A DNA stretch of 10,207 nucleotides from Micrococcales bacterium (GCA_003157445.1 PMJN01000380.1:11867-22073), one strand, 5' to 3'. Shown: positions 1 to 7,162, counted from the stretch's first letter. The notes: generated by a model not told the origin, from the sequence alone. Translations and numbers: made by a program.

Positions 1-2
1 TC

Positions 3-599
3 GTCCCCGACGTCCCCCTGGCGCGCATCGCTGAGGGGTCCGCCGCCAGCATGCCACTGCTCATTGGCACGACGCGAGAGGAGTTCCGTCTCTTCCTCGT
101 GCCCACCGGCGTCGCCGCCGCGGTGACGTCGGAGGCCTTGCCGTTGTTGGCCGTCCGCTACGGGTGGCCGCCCCAGGCCGTGCAGACGTATGCCGGCAAC
201 CGTCCGGGCGCCACGCCAGGAGCCATCGCCTGCGCCATCCTCACCGACGCAGCGTTCCGGGTCCCGGCGGCACGCCTCGCCGCCGCCCAGCACGCCGCGG
301 GGGGCACGGTCCATGCCTACGAGTTCGGGTGGCCCACGCCTGTCATGAGTCTCGGGGCCTGCCACGCGCTCGAGCTCGCCTTCGTCTTCGACACGCTCGA
401 CGTGGGCGCGCCTATGGCCGGAGAGACCGCCCCGCGACACCTAGCCGACGAGATGCACCAGGCTTGGGTCGCCTTCGGGCGCCACGGAGCACCGGGGTGG
501 CGGCCATGGACACCGGAGGATCGGGCCGTCATGACCTTCGACGTCACCTCCGAACTGACACGCGGACCCCGCAGCGACGAGCTGACCCTCTGGGGCTGA
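3..599 (+). CDS. Type-B carboxylesterase/lipase family protein, C-terminal part
   Basis: This is the last 198 residues of an alpha/beta-hydrolase of the type-B carboxylesterase family, which hydrolyses carboxylic esters. The reading frame is open from the window edge, so the N-terminus, the oxyanion hole and the nucleophile Ser (GESAG type) lie outside. Two family landmarks remain. The segment PLLIGTTREEF (bases 54-86) matches the motif carrying the catalytic acid, here probably the second Glu at 81-83. The segment GACHALELAFVF matches the catalytic-His block, with His at 363-365 followed by the usual Glu and hydrophobics. The tail YEFGWP...WVAFGRHGAPGWRPW...RAVMTF also follows the family's C-terminal pattern (worW.aFArtG.P.W..y). 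It ends with TGA at 597-599, and no gene follows within 500 bases. The substrate cannot be told. Confidence 0.88.
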   Translation, partial: VPDVPLARIAEGSAASMPLLIGTTREEFRLFLVPTGVAAAVTSEALPLLAVRYGWPPQAVQTYAGNRPGATPGAIACAILTDAAFRVPAARLAAAQHAAGGTVHAYEFGWPTPVMSLGACHALELAFVFDTLDVGAPMAGETAPRHLADEMHQAWVAFGRHGAPGWRPWTPEDRAVMTFDVTSELTRGPRSDELTLWG

Positions 600-1148
600 G
601 AGCACGTGTGTCCCGGTGTTTCGCGCGTGACGGTCTGGAACGACGGTGTGGAGCCTCGCGAGATCACCCCACAGGTTTCCGACCCCCCAGGAAGTCACCA
701 GCCCGACTAGCTGATCTGCTTGCGATGGGTGTGCGTTCTGGTCCGGCCAGGGATGGCTCACCAGACAAGGACGCACACCCAACCCGCAAGCATTGGAGCG
801 GACATTCGGTACGGGCTCGCGTCAGCGGACTGCGCGACATGCGTGAACGCTGGGGCATCACCCGGTGGGTGGTTCGCACTGACGCGCTGGACGTGGCCGA
901 GCAGGTGCTTGTGGCGCTACGGTCCGGAGCTCGAAGGACCTCTGGCAGTCACTCCTTCACGACGACGCAGCAACCGGTTCCGCAGTGCGTTGTTCTCGTC
1001 TGCGTGAGCCGTTCCCTCACCGGGCAAGAACTCAACCCCATCACGGCAGCTGATGACGTTGCCTAACCTGACTCACTGGTTGCCAAGAAGGCCATGATGT
1101 ACCAGCCAGCGCCCCTCTCGGATTTCATCTCCGGCTGGCCGATGCTGG
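600..1148. other. Gene-free region between esterase and soxR
   Basis: I find no convincing gene in these 549 bases. The open frames on both strands have no recognisable domain and no Shine-Dalgarno. The minus-strand stretch about 917-1070 reads as a short polar, helix-like peptide rich in Arg, Leu and Asn with no start site. It could be a remnant, but I cannot identify it. The region holds the large inverted repeat at 719-790. Close to the 3' end of soxR, CCAGCC (1102-1107) and GGCTGG (1133-1138) could form a weak hairpin, but no U-tract follows. Confidence 0.6.
719..790. repeat. 72-nt interrupted inverted repeat (large hairpin)
   Basis: Three nested complementary blocks are visible. CTTGCG (719-724) pairs with CGCAAG (785-790). 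TGGGTGTGCGT (726-736) pairs perfectly with ACGCACACCCA (771-781). TCTGG (737-741) pairs with CCAGA (761-765). That is 22 base pairs with a 1/3-nt and a 0/5-nt internal asymmetry and a 19-nt loop. There is no T-tract, so it is not a classic intrinsic terminator. It lies 120 bases after the esterase stop, in DNA without a gene. It could be a structured RNA element, a recombination or transposon-end relic, or a Rho-independent-like structure without uridines. The sequence does not decide. Confidence 0.7.
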
Positions 1149-1622
1149 CTACGGGAGCTCCGCGGGATCAGTCTCCTGAGGTCCAGGGAAGAGTCGTCTG
1201 GGTCCGGATCCGGTGCCGGAGAGGGTGTCCTGCGGGTTGTACAGGCGGCACTGAGTCATCGAGAGGCACCCGCAGCCGACACAGCTGCTCAGGTTGTCCC
1301 GCACCTGCTGCAGCTCTGCGATCCGCTGCTCGAGCAGCGGTCGCCATGCCGCGGACATCCGCGTCCAGTCCCGCTTGCTGGGGGCGACGTCGAGGGGAAA
1401 GCCCGCGAAAGTAGTTCGCACCTGGTCGAGGCTGAGGCCCACCTGCTGGGCTGCCCGGATCACGGCGACCCGCCGGAGCACTGCGCGTGTGAAGCGTCGC
1501 CGGTCCCCGCTGGTACGGGTGCTGGTGATCAGACCCAGACTCTCGTAGTACCGCAGTGCCGAAGGAGCCAGTCCGCTGCGGGTCGACACCTCGCCGATCG
1601 TCAGCAAGTCCTGCTTATCCAT
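1149..1622 (-). CDS. soxR: SoxR-type redox-sensing MerR transcriptional activator
   Basis: This encodes a 157-residue cytoplasmic MerR-family regulator. The N-terminal winged HTH (about residues 7-45: LTIGEVSTRSGLAPSALRYY, then GLI and DRRRF) is followed by a dimerisation helix (about 85-112) and a cysteine cluster CVGCGCLSMTQC at 114-125. The spacing CX2CXCX5C is the SoxR [2Fe-2S] ligand pattern, so the protein should be activated by oxidation of the cluster by redox-cycling compounds. In Streptomyces and relatives SoxR responds to the cell's own quinone or phenazine pigments rather than running a SoxS regulon. The chosen start is the ATG at 1622. A longer frame begins at 1652, but it would place the operator inside the gene. 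The length matches E. coli SoxR (154 aa) plus a Pro/Gly-rich tail. It is divergent from the questin-oxidase-like gene, across a shared operator. Confidence 0.93.
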   Translation of the reverse strand: MDKQDLLTIGEVSTRSGLAPSALRYYESLGLITSTRTSGDRRRFTRAVLRRVAVIRAAQQVGLSLDQVRTTFAGFPLDVAPSKRDWTRMSAAWRPLLEQRIAELQQVRDNLSSCVGCGCLSMTQCRLYNPQDTLSGTGSGPRRLFPGPQETDPAELP

Positions 1623-1626
1623 GCAC

Positions 1627-1657
1627 TTGACCTCAAGTCCGCTTGATGTCATCAGAT
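1627..1657 (+). promoter_or_regulatory. Probable SoxR-activated promoter of the questin-oxidase-like gene
   Basis: A -35-like TTGACC (1627-1632) and a weak -10-like TCAGAT (1652-1657) are separated by 19 bases that contain most of the SoxR dyad. The over-long 19-bp spacer with a central dyad is the architecture by which MerR-family activators work, by untwisting the spacer. The start point would fall at about 1664, on the proposed start codon, so the mRNA may be leaderless. The -10 match is poor, as is common in activator-dependent promoters. The assignment is inferred from geometry. Confidence 0.5.
1628..1651. promoter_or_regulatory. SoxR operator in the divergent intergenic region
   Basis: A 24-bp dyad has arms TGACnTCAAG (1628-1637) and CTTGAnGTCA (1642-1651), separated by TCCG. 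Nine of ten arm positions are symmetric. The core CCTCAAG...CTTGA resembles the known SoxR box (E. coli soxS: CCTCAAGTTAACTTGAGG). It lies 5 bases upstream of the soxR ATG and 12 bases upstream of the questin-oxidase-like ATG, so it is placed to control both directions. Confidence 0.88.
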
Positions 1658-1663
1658 GGTCTC

Positions 1664-2689
1664 ATGCTCACCACGACAGGGACCTATGACGATGCCCTTG
1701 AACGCTTTCACCGCACCGGACCGGAGTTCGACGGCTACCTCTCCAACCATGGCCCCATGGTTGTGGAGGTTCTGGCTCGCCGGGATCAGGACCCGCTGAT
1801 CGACCGATGGACCGACCGGTACCTGCGCAGGCTCGACGAACTGCCCCGCGGTGGCTGGCCGATCGACCCGCTGCACTCGCAGGACGCTCTGGGCGACCCA
1901 GCTCGGAGCGGGGACTGGATCGAGCTACTTCAGCGCGAGGTGGACCAGGAGTCGTGGCGGAGCGTCCTGGCCCGCTGGTGGCCCCGGCTCCTGCCCGGGA
2001 TCGCCGCCGGGGCCACCCACGGGGTGATCCGGGTGGGACACGCCGTGCGGGCGCTTGGCGAGGTTGAGTCCGTACCGAGAATCGCTGAACTGGCGCACGC
2101 GCTCGGGTACTGGGCCGCGCGGTGGCAGCCCACGCCCTCAATTCGGCCCGTCGGAACCCGATCACCCTCCGACCTGGTCGCACTGGTACCCCGGGTTGCG
2201 TGCCAGGAAGCAGGTATTCGCGACCGGCTGGCCCAGCTCGACACGACCGCGGGTTGGGCCGACCAGGTGGCCACCCTCGCGGCCCCGGTCGCTGATGAGG
2301 CGATCCCGGCGGCCATCGAGCACATCGTCGACGCGGTGGTGGCCATGTATCCGCGCTTTGCCCGCGGCAACCCGACGATGCTGGTCCACGCGGCAACCGC
2401 GCCGAACGCCGTCGCCATGACCCTTTCCTCACTCCCGAAGCCGCTCTGGCGCAGCAGTTTCGAGGCGACCTGGTCGGTCAGCGCCGCCGTGATCGCGGCG
2501 TACGCCCCCGTGACACCACACGACGTGGTGCCCGCGGCGCCAGCCCCTGAAGACGTCCTGGAACAGGCACTTACCCACGGGGGAGAACACGTAATCAAGT
2601 TCACCGACACCGCACTCACATCCCACCACCGCACCGGAAACCCCATCGCCCTTTCCGCGGCCATCACCGCGGTCACGCTCGACGCGTGA
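1664..2689 (+). CDS. Questin oxidase-like family protein (DUF4243 type)
   Basis: A 341-residue soluble protein with the marks of the questin oxidase-like family (DUF4243). These are SNHGPM near residues 27-32, GATHGVIRVGHAVRAL at about 116-131, ALGYWAARW at 146-154, a later MLVHAATAPNAV block, and a C-terminal GGEHVIKFTDTAL with His-rich surroundings. The fungal namesake cleaves an anthraquinone ring (questin to desmethylsulochrin) in geodin biosynthesis. Bacterial members are mostly uncharacterised, so the exact reaction here is unknown. Many conserved His residues are consistent with an oxygenase-like active site, but I do not claim a cofactor. Starts at 1646 and 1643 would overlap the SoxR dyad, so ATG 1664 is preferred. 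No Shine-Dalgarno precedes it, which fits leaderless translation. Its placement opposite soxR suggests induction by redox-active quinones. Confidence 0.85.
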   Translation: MLTTTGTYDDALERFHRTGPEFDGYLSNHGPMVVEVLARRDQDPLIDRWTDRYLRRLDELPRGGWPIDPLHSQDALGDPARSGDWIELLQREVDQESWRSVLARWWPRLLPGIAAGATHGVIRVGHAVRALGEVESVPRIAELAHALGYWAARWQPTPSIRPVGTRSPSDLVALVPRVACQEAGIRDRLAQLDTTAGWADQVATLAAPVADEAIPAAIEHIVDAVVAMYPRFARGNPTMLVHAATAPNAVAMTLSSLPKPLWRSSFEATWSVSAAVIAAYAPVTPHDVVPAAPAPEDVLEQALTHGGEHVIKFTDTALTSHHRTGNPIALSAAITAVTLDA

Positions 2690-3269
2690 GAGCAGCCGTG
2701 GGCAGTGATCACAGATCCCCACTCGTCAACGCCATGGTCCACCTCCACCTCGCCCCCGGGCAACTCTCCGCCGGGCAGCATCGGTGCGTACCGAGCAACA
2801 AAGGCCTTGCGAACGGATGCAGGCGCTCAGCACCCGCAGTCAACGGGCGTCTAAGCAGGCGTGACAAAAGTCAGAGTCCCCCGTCGCGCATCTTGGGTGG
2901 CTGCAGGGGGAAGGATTGCGGAGCATGGCCACCGCTCAGCGCCGCCTTTGGTCGTCCCGTAGCCCAGTGTGCCAGTCCCAGCCGTCGCCAAGCAGGCTTT
3001 GGACAGCGCAGTTCAGCGCTGGACAAGGCGTTGGGAAGCTGGAGCTCCTCAAGCACCCCCTACTCCGGCAGATGCGTCAGATCGCGCCCGAAAGTAGTCG
3101 CGAGCGACAGCGAGCCGCCTCATGCTCCACCCGACGGCATGGTCACCGAGACGATCTCGTCTAGGCGCAGCAGTTAGGACAGTTGCGGGGCATCTCGAGC
3201 GTCCGCCTCCGCTGTTCAGAGCCCTGCCGATGCCCTGTCCCAGGTTGGGTGGCCTAAAGCTGATCTCGC
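2690..3269. other. Gene-free region between questin-oxidase-like gene and tetR
   Basis: No supported gene is visible in these 580 bases. Candidate frames of 60-160 codons on both strands lack recognisable domains, ribosome sites and steady codon preference. On the minus strand a frame running about 3170 to 2871 is broken by two stops (near 3120 and 3066). It could be a decayed gene, but I cannot name one. The dyad at 2999-3026 is the only clear structure. Confidence 0.55.
2999..3026. repeat. 28-bp dyad in gene-free region
   Basis: CAGCGC (3004-3009) and GCGCTG (3016-3021) are perfect inverted arms around a 6-base loop. Outer TTG (2999-3001) and CAA (3024-3026) continue the symmetry past a 2-base mismatch, giving 9 of 11 paired positions per arm. 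It could be a protein-binding dyad or a small hairpin. No T-tract follows and no gene lies close by. Confidence 0.45.
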
Positions 3270-4001
3270 TCAAGCCGGAGAGCGGCTGTCCTTTTCAGCC
3301 GTGACGGCCCCTGAGCGTTCGGCGATAAGGTGATCGATCTCTGAGCGGTAGAGGTGGGCGGGATCGACGCCGACTTGGTCGAAGAAGCCTTCGATCTCCA
3401 AGCTGATGATGCCGTGCATCCGGGTCCACGCGACGAGTCCCAGCAGCAGGACGGCGGGCTCGAGTTGCGAGTCGCCTGACGAGCGATTCCCCCAGGCAGC
3501 CAGTTGCTGCCGCAGTATGTCGTCGGGCACTGCAGGGGCTTGATCGGAAGGACCTAGCTCTGCTACGGCAGCCAGGACCACGCTCATGGAACGCTGAGCG
3601 GCCGGGATGATGCGCTCTGGGTCAACTGCGCCGGAACCGTAGGAGCTGGCGAACACCAGGCGGTAGCGGTGTGGCTGGGCCAGCGCCCATTGACGACAGG
3701 CATCCAACGCCGCTCGCAGTCGTTCCTGCGGCTCACCACCCCTGGCGCGCCGGGCGGCCTCACCCAGGGTGGCGGCCAGATCTTCGTAGCTCTCGGTGAT
3801 CAGCGTGACGAGCAGTTCGTCGCGTGAGGCGAAGTAGCGGTACAGGGCAGGGCCCGACATGCCCATTGCCTTGGCGATTCCGTTGAGCGACAACGCGGTC
3901 GGCCCACCCTCGGCGATCTGGGCGTACCCGTGCTCTCGGATTTCAGCCAGCGCCTCCCTGCGGAGGCGCTGCCGGCGTGACGGAGCGGTGGAAGGAGACA
4001 T
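3270..4001 (-). CDS. TetR-family transcriptional regulator
   Basis: A 243-residue TetR-type repressor. The N-terminal DNA-binding domain spans about residues 10-60, with the helix-turn-helix in SLNGIAKAMGMSGPALYRYF (38-57) followed by ASRDELL. The C-terminal ligand domain contains HRYRLVFASSYGSG and a later LLGLVAWTRMHGIISLEI, typical of the WHG/TetR_C_33 subgroup. It is divergent from the exporter and oxidoreductase operon with a 169-bp gap, the usual arrangement for a local repressor relieved by the exporter's substrate. The ATG at 4001 begins MSPSTAPSRR. An upstream in-frame ATG at 4022 would add seven residues and cannot be excluded. No strong Shine-Dalgarno is visible for either. Ligand unknown. 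Confidence 0.9.
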   Translation of the reverse strand: MSPSTAPSRRQRLRREALAEIREHGYAQIAEGGPTALSLNGIAKAMGMSGPALYRYFASRDELLVTLITESYEDLAATLGEAARRARGGEPQERLRAALDACRQWALAQPHRYRLVFASSYGSGAVDPERIIPAAQRSMSVVLAAVAELGPSDQAPAVPDDILRQQLAAWGNRSSGDSQLEPAVLLLGLVAWTRMHGIISLEIEGFFDQVGVDPAHLYRSEIDHLIAERSGAVTAEKDSRSPA

Positions 4002-4027
4002 GCATGAAGAGTAACAGACCACTCAAT

Positions 4028-4066
4028 TTGTAATAGCGTAAATAGTTTGTTAGAACTGTGTAACAA
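4028..4066 (+). promoter_or_regulatory. Promoter of exporter operon with candidate TetR operator
   Basis: The tetR/exporter gap has a markedly AT-rich core (4023-4070). On the plus strand TTGTAA (4028-4033) and TAGAAC (4051-4056) are 17 bases apart, a plausible -35/-10 pair. An inverted repeat TTGTTA (4047-4052) and TAACAA (4061-4066) with an 8-base centre covers the -10, the expected place for a repressor site. The arms are perfect over six bases and partly symmetric further in. Binding by the adjacent TetR protein is an inference from position. Confidence 0.5.
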
Positions 4067-4170
4067 CAACAAAGGCGAGACAGCCACTGACAGGTCTGCT
4101 GCCGTCAAGACGGACAGAGCCCCCAAATCCCGTTCCAGCAGTTAGATCCTGTGCTCACCGGAAGAGAGAC

Positions 4171-5655
4171 ATGCCCACCACCGATCCTCTGGAGCCCTGT
4201 GCCATCCCCGACCCGCGCCGATGGCGTGCGCTGGCGCTGCTCGCCATCGCCGACTTTGTCGTCATCCTGGATGCAACCATCGTCAACATCGCCTTGCCCT
4301 CCATCGGAAAGAACCTGCACGCTTCCACCAGCAGCCTCTCCTGGGTCATCAGTGTGTACATCCTGGCCTTTGGTGGACTGCTGATGCTCGGGGGCCGGCT
4401 CGCCGATCTCTTCGGTCGCCGCCGGCTGCTCATTGGTGGGTTGATCCTCTTTGGGCTGGCCTCCCTGGCAGGGGGGCTCTCGACCTCCATCGTTGAGCTC
4501 GTCGCCTTCCGGGCCCTGCAGGGTGCCGGCGCGGCGATGCTGGCCCCCGCAGCCCGCTCGATCGTCGTGACCTTGTTCCAGGAGGGTCCCGAGCGCAGCA
4601 AGGCGTTGGGGATCTGGGGCGCTGTGGCTGGATCGGGCAGCGTCGTCGGGCTGATCCTTGGTGGTGTGCTGACCAGCACGCTGGGCTGGCAGTGGGTGTT
4701 GTTCGTCAATGTACCGGTCACCCTGGGGGCCGCGGCACTGGCTCCGCTCTTGATCAGCGAGTCGCGCGCCGAGAGCTCCGAACGCTCCGTCGACTTCGTG
4801 GGTGCTGCTCTGGTCAGCGGCGGTCTGGTTGCAGTTCTGTATGCGCTGGTCAACGCCAACACACTCGGATGGGGCTCGACCCAAACCGTCGGGCTCCTCG
4901 GCGCCGGCGCTGCGCTCCTGGCCACGTTCGTCTGGGTCGAGGCCAAAGTCGGCTCTCCGCTGGTCCCCCTGCGGATCCTCAGGGGTGGCCAGGTTCGAGG
5001 CGCCAACATCGCCATGGTCTTGATGGCCGCCGCCATGGTCGGCATGTTCTTTGTCTTCACTCTCTACCTCCAGGACGTCATGGGCTACAGCGCGATCAAG
5101 GCCGGCCTGGCCCAAGTGCCCCTTGGTCTAGTCCTGATCAGCGTCGCCACCCTGAGCGGCCCCCTCACCGAGCGACTCGGTGCCAAGCCGGTGCTGCTAT
5201 CTGGACTTGGCGTGTTCACCGCCGGCGTTGGCTGGCTGTCGCGGATCCCAACCAATGCCAGTTACCTGCCCGACATCCTCGGCCCCAGCCTCGTCATCGG
5301 GGTCGGCCTCGCCCTGTCCTTCGTCGCACTGACCATCGCTTCGGTCAACGGCATCGAGGCCGCACACTCCGGAATTGCCGGCGCCCTCATAAACATGACC
5401 CAGCAGATCGGCGGAGCGATCGGCCTGGCCATCATCACCGCCGTGATTGCCAGCAATGTCCACGACGCAAGCCCCAGCCCGGCCACCCTCGCGGGCGCCT
5501 TCCGCGCAGCCCTCACCGCTGCCGCACTTATCGGTGGTGCCGGCCTCGCGATCGCAGCAGTCGCCCTGCCCCGGCGCAGCCGGTCTGCGTCGATCCCAGG
5601 CGACACCGCAACAGCAATCCCAGCGGCCGTTCCCGTCGCCGTTCCCACAGCGTGA
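4171..5655 (+). CDS. DHA2-type MFS drug/metabolite exporter (14 TM)
   Basis: A 494-residue integral membrane protein of the proton-driven DHA2 (14-helix) drug:H+ antiporter family, the EmrB/QacA type. Visible signatures are LDATIVNIALPSI in TM1 (33-45), motif A GGRLADLFGRRR (74-85), LQGAGAAMLAPA (116-127), a motif-C-like AVAGSGSVVGLILGG (151-165) that places it among antiporters, and WQWVLFVNVPV (173-183). The C-terminus ends in a short Ala/Pro/Val-rich cytoplasmic tail after the last helix. The start ATG at 4171 has GGAAGAGAG just upstream as ribosome site. It is the first gene of a two-gene operon with the MDR oxidoreductase, 41 bases apart, and probably repressed by the divergent TetR. The substrate cannot be read from sequence. 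A toxic aromatic or quinone-like compound is suggested by its neighbours only. Confidence 0.94.
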   Translation: MPTTDPLEPCAIPDPRRWRALALLAIADFVVILDATIVNIALPSIGKNLHASTSSLSWVISVYILAFGGLLMLGGRLADLFGRRRLLIGGLILFGLASLAGGLSTSIVELVAFRALQGAGAAMLAPAARSIVVTLFQEGPERSKALGIWGAVAGSGSVVGLILGGVLTSTLGWQWVLFVNVPVTLGAAALAPLLISESRAESSERSVDFVGAALVSGGLVAVLYALVNANTLGWGSTQTVGLLGAGAALLATFVWVEAKVGSPLVPLRILRGGQVRGANIAMVLMAAAMVGMFFVFTLYLQDVMGYSAIKAGLAQVPLGLVLISVATLSGPLTERLGAKPVLLSGLGVFTAGVGWLSRIPTNASYLPDILGPSLVIGVGLALSFVALTIASVNGIEAAHSGIAGALINMTQQIGGAIGLAIITAVIASNVHDASPSPATLAGAFRAALTAAALIGGAGLAIAAVALPRRSRSASIPGDTATAIPAAVPVAVPTA

Positions 5656-5696
5656 CCACCAGATCCTGCCCACCACAACGAAAGGCACTGCCCATC

Positions 5697-6746
5697 ATGA
5701 CTACCTCCACCCCAGCGACCCCCACACCGATGCTCACCGAAATCGTTATCCCAGGACTCGTAGACCCTGACGGTCTCATCGCCCAGCAGCGACCCATACC
5801 GACCCCCGGCAAGGGTCAGGCACTGGTCCAGATGCTAGCCACCGGAGTCTCATTCGCCGAGCAGCAGATGCGCCGTGGCCGCTACCCCGACCAGCCCAAG
5901 TTCCCCTTCGTCCTGGGCTACGACCTCGTCGGCGTGGTCACCGCCGTCGGCCCCGACGTCGATGCCTCACTGGTCGGACGCCACGTCGCCGCGGTAGTCA
6001 AGACCGGAGGATGGACGACCCATGCCGTGGTCGACGCCCGCCACCTGGTCCCCATTCCCAATGACATCGACGCCGCAGATGCCGAGACCGTTGTCGTGAA
6101 CGGCATCACCGCCCGGCAGATGATGAACAAGGCGAAGGTCACATCCGGCCAGACCATCCTGATCCACGGCGCCAACGGCGGCGTAGGAAACACCCTCGTC
6201 CAGCTGGCACGCCACGCCGGCATCCGAGTCATTGGCACTGCCGCCACACGCCACCACGACGCCCTGGCAGCGATGGGTGCCGAACCCATCGACTACAACG
6301 ACCCGCAGCTGGCCGACCGTGTCAGACAACTCGCACCCGCAGGGGTCGACGCCGTATTCGACCACCTCGGCGGCCCAAGCTTCAAGCGCTCGTTCAAGCT
6401 CCTCGCACCCGGCGGAACACTCGTGGCCTACGGCATGGCCGCCCACAAGGACGACACCAGCAACATGCTTAGAACCTTCCTTGGAGTGTACGGTCGGCTC
6501 GCATTCTGGAGCCTCCTGCCCAACCGGCGCCGCGCCTTCTTCTACAACTTCTGGGGAGGCAAGGTCATCCAGCCGAAACGATTCCGCCAGCGCCTGGCCT
6601 CCGACCTCACCTCCGTGCTGTCGCTGCTCGCTCAGGGCGCCATCACACCCAATGTCGCGGCCCGCATCCCTCTGGCGCAGGCCAGCAGAGCCATGACGCT
6701 GGCCGAATCCAAGACCGTGTACGGCAAGGTCGTTCTTGTCCCGTGA
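5697..6746 (+). CDS. Zinc-free MDR oxidoreductase, quinone reductase-like
   Basis: A 349-residue cytoplasmic medium-chain dehydrogenase/reductase of the quinone oxidoreductase (zeta-crystallin-like) branch, which uses NADPH to reduce quinones or enones. The N-terminal GroES-like domain has GYDLVGVVTAVG at about 74-85. The Rossmann domain has the nucleotide loop HGANGGVGNTLVQLA (158-172), followed by MGAEPIDY and the substrate-side DAVFDHLGG. The C-terminus SKTVYGKVVLVP is also typical. No structural or catalytic zinc cysteines are present, consistent with the quinone-reductase branch. The start ATG at 5697 has AAAGG 11-15 bases upstream. The frame stays open far upstream across the exporter gene, but that extension reads as Arg/Pro-rich shadow sequence. 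It lies 41 bases after the exporter stop and is probably co-transcribed. The true substrate is unknown. Confidence 0.9.
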   Translation: MTTSTPATPTPMLTEIVIPGLVDPDGLIAQQRPIPTPGKGQALVQMLATGVSFAEQQMRRGRYPDQPKFPFVLGYDLVGVVTAVGPDVDASLVGRHVAAVVKTGGWTTHAVVDARHLVPIPNDIDAADAETVVVNGITARQMMNKAKVTSGQTILIHGANGGVGNTLVQLARHAGIRVIGTAATRHHDALAAMGAEPIDYNDPQLADRVRQLAPAGVDAVFDHLGGPSFKRSFKLLAPGGTLVAYGMAAHKDDTSNMLRTFLGVYGRLAFWSLLPNRRRAFFYNFWGGKVIQPKRFRQRLASDLTSVLSLLAQGAITPNVAARIPLAQASRAMTLAESKTVYGKVVLVP

Positions 6747-7037
6747 CCACCACGCACCGCACCGCAAACCAGGCTAGGGCGCCCACGCCACCTCTCGAGG
6801 TCGACCACGCCGGTTTCCGGAGCACCGGATAGACAGGGACGAGGTCTTCGCACCTTCCACCCATGCCGTACTCCACCCATACCCGAACCAGGTCCCTCAC
6901 TCTTCGTTCGTCAGCAGATGCGGGGCCACTCGTCAGCGATGCGTAAGGTGCCCCGTCGCTGGTCTCCCACCAAGCCCCGGACATGACAGGACCCTGCCTC
7001 TTGACCGAAACGCCAGGCCCGCGCAATGCTGTACTCA

Positions 7038-7116
7038 GGCGAGGAGGGCGAACTCGTTGTCCACCCGAAAGGGCTAGGACCGCCGCTCGACGGCATCTTG
7101 AGAGGCCCTCCTCGCC
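7038..7116. repeat. Perfect 12-bp inverted repeat flanking a 55-bp segment
   Basis: GGCGAGGAGGGC (7038-7049) and GCCCTCCTCGCC (7105-7116) are perfect reverse complements with 55 bases between. The enclosed DNA codes for nothing visible. The pair could form a long-loop hairpin in RNA or be the ends of a miniature element, but no flanking target duplication is evident. The bases outside the arms do not continue the symmetry. Confidence 0.6.
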
Positions 7117-7162
7117 ACCTCACAACCCAGTTTGTTCATCGGAGTCCGAGAGGCCCGTTCTG

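Noticed and set aside
164..1066. 300-codon plus-strand frame across the esterase end and the following gap
   Set aside because: Its first half is an Arg/His-rich shadow of the esterase frame and its second half has no recognisable domain or codon bias.
917..1070. Short minus-strand helix-like peptide in the esterase-soxR gap
   Set aside because: About 50 residues, no start signal, no recognised family; the resemblance to transposase coiled-coil segments is too weak to support.
1623..1652. Ten-residue N-terminal extension of SoxR from the start at 1652
   Set aside because: It would put the SoxR operator inside the coding sequence; homologues begin close to the HTH, matching ATG 1622.
1930..2781. 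Antisense 283-codon frame opposite the questin-oxidase-like gene
   Set aside because: Ser/Ala/Thr-rich shadow without domain features; the plus-strand protein carries recognisable family motifs.
2871..3170. Possible decayed minus-strand gene in the gap before tetR
   Set aside because: A frame can be followed through two stops and parts look protein-like, but I recognise no family and see no start signal, so it is not listed as a pseudogene.
4105..5115. Long antisense open frames opposite the exporter (also 4155-5060)
   Set aside because: Composition is that of antisense shadows in high-GC DNA (Gln/Gly/Asp- or Ser/Pro/Arg-rich, no domain). The exporter on the other strand has full family motifs.
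4692..5696. In-frame upstream extension that would make the MDR enzyme a 684-residue protein
   Set aside because: The extension overlaps the whole second half of the exporter gene in another frame and reads as Arg/Pro-rich shadow sequence. The ATG at 5697 has its own ribosome site and gives the normal family length.
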